In this document: piece after piece, positions 5,817 through 7,350 of the stretch
Layout: the number at the start of each line of letters is the position of its first letter
How positions within the stretch are numbered: position 1 is the first letter of the stretch
NCBI GenBank assembly: GCA_002729295.1
Contig: PBTU01000102.1
Coordinates: 1-7,350 of the forward strand
Source of the DNA: Verrucomicrobiales bacterium
GTDB taxonomy: Bacteria; Verrucomicrobiota; Verrucomicrobiia; Verrucomicrobiales; Akkermansiaceae
Reading direction: 5' to 3'
DNA: 7,350 bases
Made by a program: the position numbers and the translations under genes
The notes under the pieces: generated by a model
Seen by the model: only the letters and a program-made list of their open reading frames with translations
Database searches by the model: none
What the model was told of the DNA's origin: nothing

Positions 5817-6370
5817 ACTCGCCAGCCCTGACCACCTGGAAGCGCTTCCACTGGCTGTTCTTCATGAACACCCAGGCACTCCTTGTGTGCTTCCGGCAAA
5901 TTGAAATCCTGCTGAATAAAGGCGATCATGAAGCTCTCCGACAAGAATTACAGACATCTGCCAAACTCCTAAGAGCATCTGGCGCCTCGATGATAATGGC
6001 CGGAAGCTTCTCCCGCGATGACTACGAAACAATGGTCAGGCCGAGTATGTCCGCGCCCAACATCGCCGGAGATGACTTCAGCGGTCTCATGTCATGGGAT
6101 CATGCTGCTTTAATCCAATCTTGGCGTGGACTCAGCCCCTCACTGAAAAGTCTTTCTCCTGAACTCCGCTCCGAGCACGAAGGACTCCTCGATGCCTACC
6201 ACTACCTAGCAAAATCCCATCGTGAAGTTTGCGCCCGTTTTGGAGGCGATGAAGGGGGAAGTCTCCGCACTAAAAAAAGCGTGGCAGTGAACATCCTCGA
6301 CCAATTTGAAAAGCGCCGGAGTAATCACCTTTCTCCTGCACCCAATGGTGGCTGCCCGATGAATCACTGA
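5813..6370 (+). CDS. Small helical protein of the NRPS operon, possibly related to tryptophan 2,3-dioxygenase/PrnB-type heme proteins
   Basis: This 185-residue soluble protein starts at an ATG overlapping the previous stop and ends in TGATG, sharing one base with the NRPS start, so it is tightly coupled to both. I cannot name it with confidence. The pattern is all-helical: HWLFFMNTQALLVCFRQIEILL (13-34; too long for one motif, key residues His13, Asn19, Gln21, Phe27), a second helix 38-62, then YETMVRPSM (71-79), FSGL (89-92), Asp96-His97, and a late helix with His136 followed by RFGGDEGGS (142-150). The order recalls the tryptophan 2,3-dioxygenase superfamily: LFI..HQ..ELWF helix, LxTM-P segment, SGFQS, then the heme-ligand His before a Gly-rich GTGGS loop. 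If so, His136 would be the proximal heme ligand, and Asn19 replaces the family's active-site His. This comparison is from memory and weak; the protein is also shorter than true dioxygenases. The extreme C-terminus (GGCPMNH) looks unstructured. A role in modifying an aromatic building block of the peptide would fit, but is speculation. Confidence 0.68.
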   Translation: MNSPALTTWKRFHWLFFMNTQALLVCFRQIEILLNKGDHEALRQELQTSAKLLRASGASMIMAGSFSRDDYETMVRPSMSAPNIAGDDFSGLMSWDHAALIQSWRGLSPSLKSLSPELRSEHEGLLDAYHYLAKSHREVCARFGGDEGGSLRTKKSVAVNILDQFEKRRSNHLSPAPNGGCPMNH

Positions 6371-7350
6371 TGAAACGTGCCCTTCCAGACCATATTCAGG
6401 ACCTATACCCCCTGACTCCTACTCAGCAGGGCATGCTTTTTCATAGCATCGCGGAACCGAATCACGGCGTTTACATCATCCAAGTCAGCTTCACCCTTCG
6501 CGGGAAACTGGACCAAAAAATACTCTCAGAAGCTTGGCAGGAGCTGATACAGCGCCACGATGTTTTAAGAACCGCCTTTGTCTGGGAAAAAGTTGAGACT
6601 CCCATGCAGGTCGTCGGTAAAAAGGCCACCTTCCCTTTTGAGCACCATTACTGGGAAGAAGATTATCGTGAGGCGGGATCGCCAGCTGATCTCAGCGAGT
6701 GGCCACAGTATCAAGATTGGCTCAAAGAAGACCGCGAACGAGATTTCGCCCTCAGTAAAGCACCACTGATGCGCTTCGGCCTCTTCTCGCTGGGAGACGA
6801 ACACTCCCATCTGGTCTGGACCTATCATCATCTTATCCTCGATGGTTGGTCTCTGCCCATTCTGCTGGGCGAATGGATGCTCATTTATCGCGGCCTTAAA
6901 CAAAAAAAGATCCCGCAAGACCTCCTTCCTCCAGCCCCTCATTTTAAGGACTACGTTCAGTGGCTGCACAGGAAAGACGGCGACGCTAGCCGCCTCTACT
7001 GGAAGGAATATCTATCCGGGCTTACCGAAGCGACATCGCTCGGACTCCCGGAACGAGAAGCTGGGAAGGGCAGCGCGAAACAGACCCTCACGCTCGATCC
7101 TTCTCTCACCGCCTCACTCAAGACTCTCGCCCAGCAAGAACGCCTCACCCTGAGCACTTTAGTTCAGGGAGCTTGGGCGATCTTACTATCACGCTATGGA
7201 GACCAAGATGATGTCCTCTTTGGCCTAGCGCGCTCCGGTCGTCCCGCGATACTCGCTGATGTTGAGCGCTGCGTTGGGCTCTTTATCAACACCGCGCCTC
7301 TCCGGGTCTCGCTCCCCCCAAGAGCCACCACCTTTAATTGGCTGCGTGAC
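6370..7350 (+). CDS. Non-ribosomal peptide synthetase, N-terminal condensation domain (cut by window edge)
   Basis: The ATG at 6370 shares its A with the stop of the preceding gene (TGATG). The frame is open for 327 codons to the window end, so only the first domain of a much larger cytoplasmic synthetase is visible. It is a condensation domain, which forms the peptide bond between an upstream donor and the aminoacyl acceptor on the following carrier protein. Core motifs in order: C1 YPLTPTQQGMLFHS at 13-26, C2 RHDVLRT at 62-68, the catalytic HHLILDG at 153-159 with second His154 and Asp158 intact, C4-like LYWKEYLSG at 209-217, and C5 VGLFINTAPLRV at 302-313. All are close to consensus, so the domain should be active. 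The protein starts almost directly with the domain (12 residues before C1), with no loading module. It therefore either receives a chain from another synthetase encoded elsewhere, or acts as a starter condensation domain that acylates the first amino acid. Adenylation and carrier domains are expected downstream; the MbtH protein should serve them. Confidence 0.95.
   Translation, partial: MKRALPDHIQDLYPLTPTQQGMLFHSIAEPNHGVYIIQVSFTLRGKLDQKILSEAWQELIQRHDVLRTAFVWEKVETPMQVVGKKATFPFEHHYWEEDYREAGSPADLSEWPQYQDWLKEDRERDFALSKAPLMRFGLFSLGDEHSHLVWTYHHLILDGWSLPILLGEWMLIYRGLKQKKIPQDLLPPAPHFKDYVQWLHRKDGDASRLYWKEYLSGLTEATSLGLPEREAGKGSAKQTLTLDPSLTASLKTLAQQERLTLSTLVQGAWAILLSRYGDQDDVLFGLARSGRPAILADVERCVGLFINTAPLRVSLPPRATTFNWLRD

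Noticed and set aside
6565..6969. Antisense 134-residue open frame within the condensation domain
   Set aside because: The plus-strand frame encodes all NRPS condensation motifs through this stretch, so the antisense frame is a shadow.
1..7350. CRISPR arrays, tRNA or rRNA genes, insertion sequences, toxin-antitoxin pairs
   Set aside because: Looked for; no regularly spaced repeats, cloverleaf-like sequence, transposase or terminal inverted repeats were seen.

Overview
The window reads as the leading edge of a non-ribosomal peptide synthetase (NRPS) gene cluster in a Gram-negative bacterium. The evidence is an export-type signal peptide on the left-hand gene, a large inner-membrane ABC-2 permease with an extracytoplasmic peptidase-like domain, and weak or absent Shine-Dalgarno sequences at most starts. 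The short, Ala/Gly-rich secreted protein on the minus strand recalls the PEP-CTERM type proteins common in Verrucomicrobiota and relatives, but that placement is only a guess; nothing here fixes the taxon.

Layout. Bases 1-299 (minus) hold the N-terminal part of a secreted protein of unknown function, cut by the window edge. Bases 300-586 are a divergent intergenic region with several inverted repeats, one of them operator-like (414-430). Bases 587-5022 (plus) are a two-gene ABC exporter unit: a complete ATPase, then (4-base GTGA overlap) an 1185-residue ABC-2 permease fused to an M1 aminopeptidase-like domain whose zinc-binding and catalytic residues are missing. Bases 5023-5141 are a short spacer with a hairpin and a second operator-like palindrome (5108-5124) that matches the first at 14 of 17 positions. 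Bases 5142-7350 (plus) are a tightly packed operon: an MbtH-like protein, two small proteins I could not identify by name, and the start of an NRPS beginning with a condensation domain that runs off the right edge.

How the parts may work together (inference). The MbtH protein would be the adenylation-domain chaperone for the synthetase. The two small proteins, inserted between mbtH and the NRPS and joined to it by overlapping stop/start codons, probably tailor the product or make a building block; the second has a weak resemblance to the tryptophan 2,3-dioxygenase/PrnB heme superfamily. The ABC unit would export the product or otherwise handle it at the membrane. The near-identical palindromes upstream of both units, which resemble a Fur 7-1-7 box in part, suggest shared control and raise the possibility of an iron-regulated siderophore, which the visible sequence does not prove.
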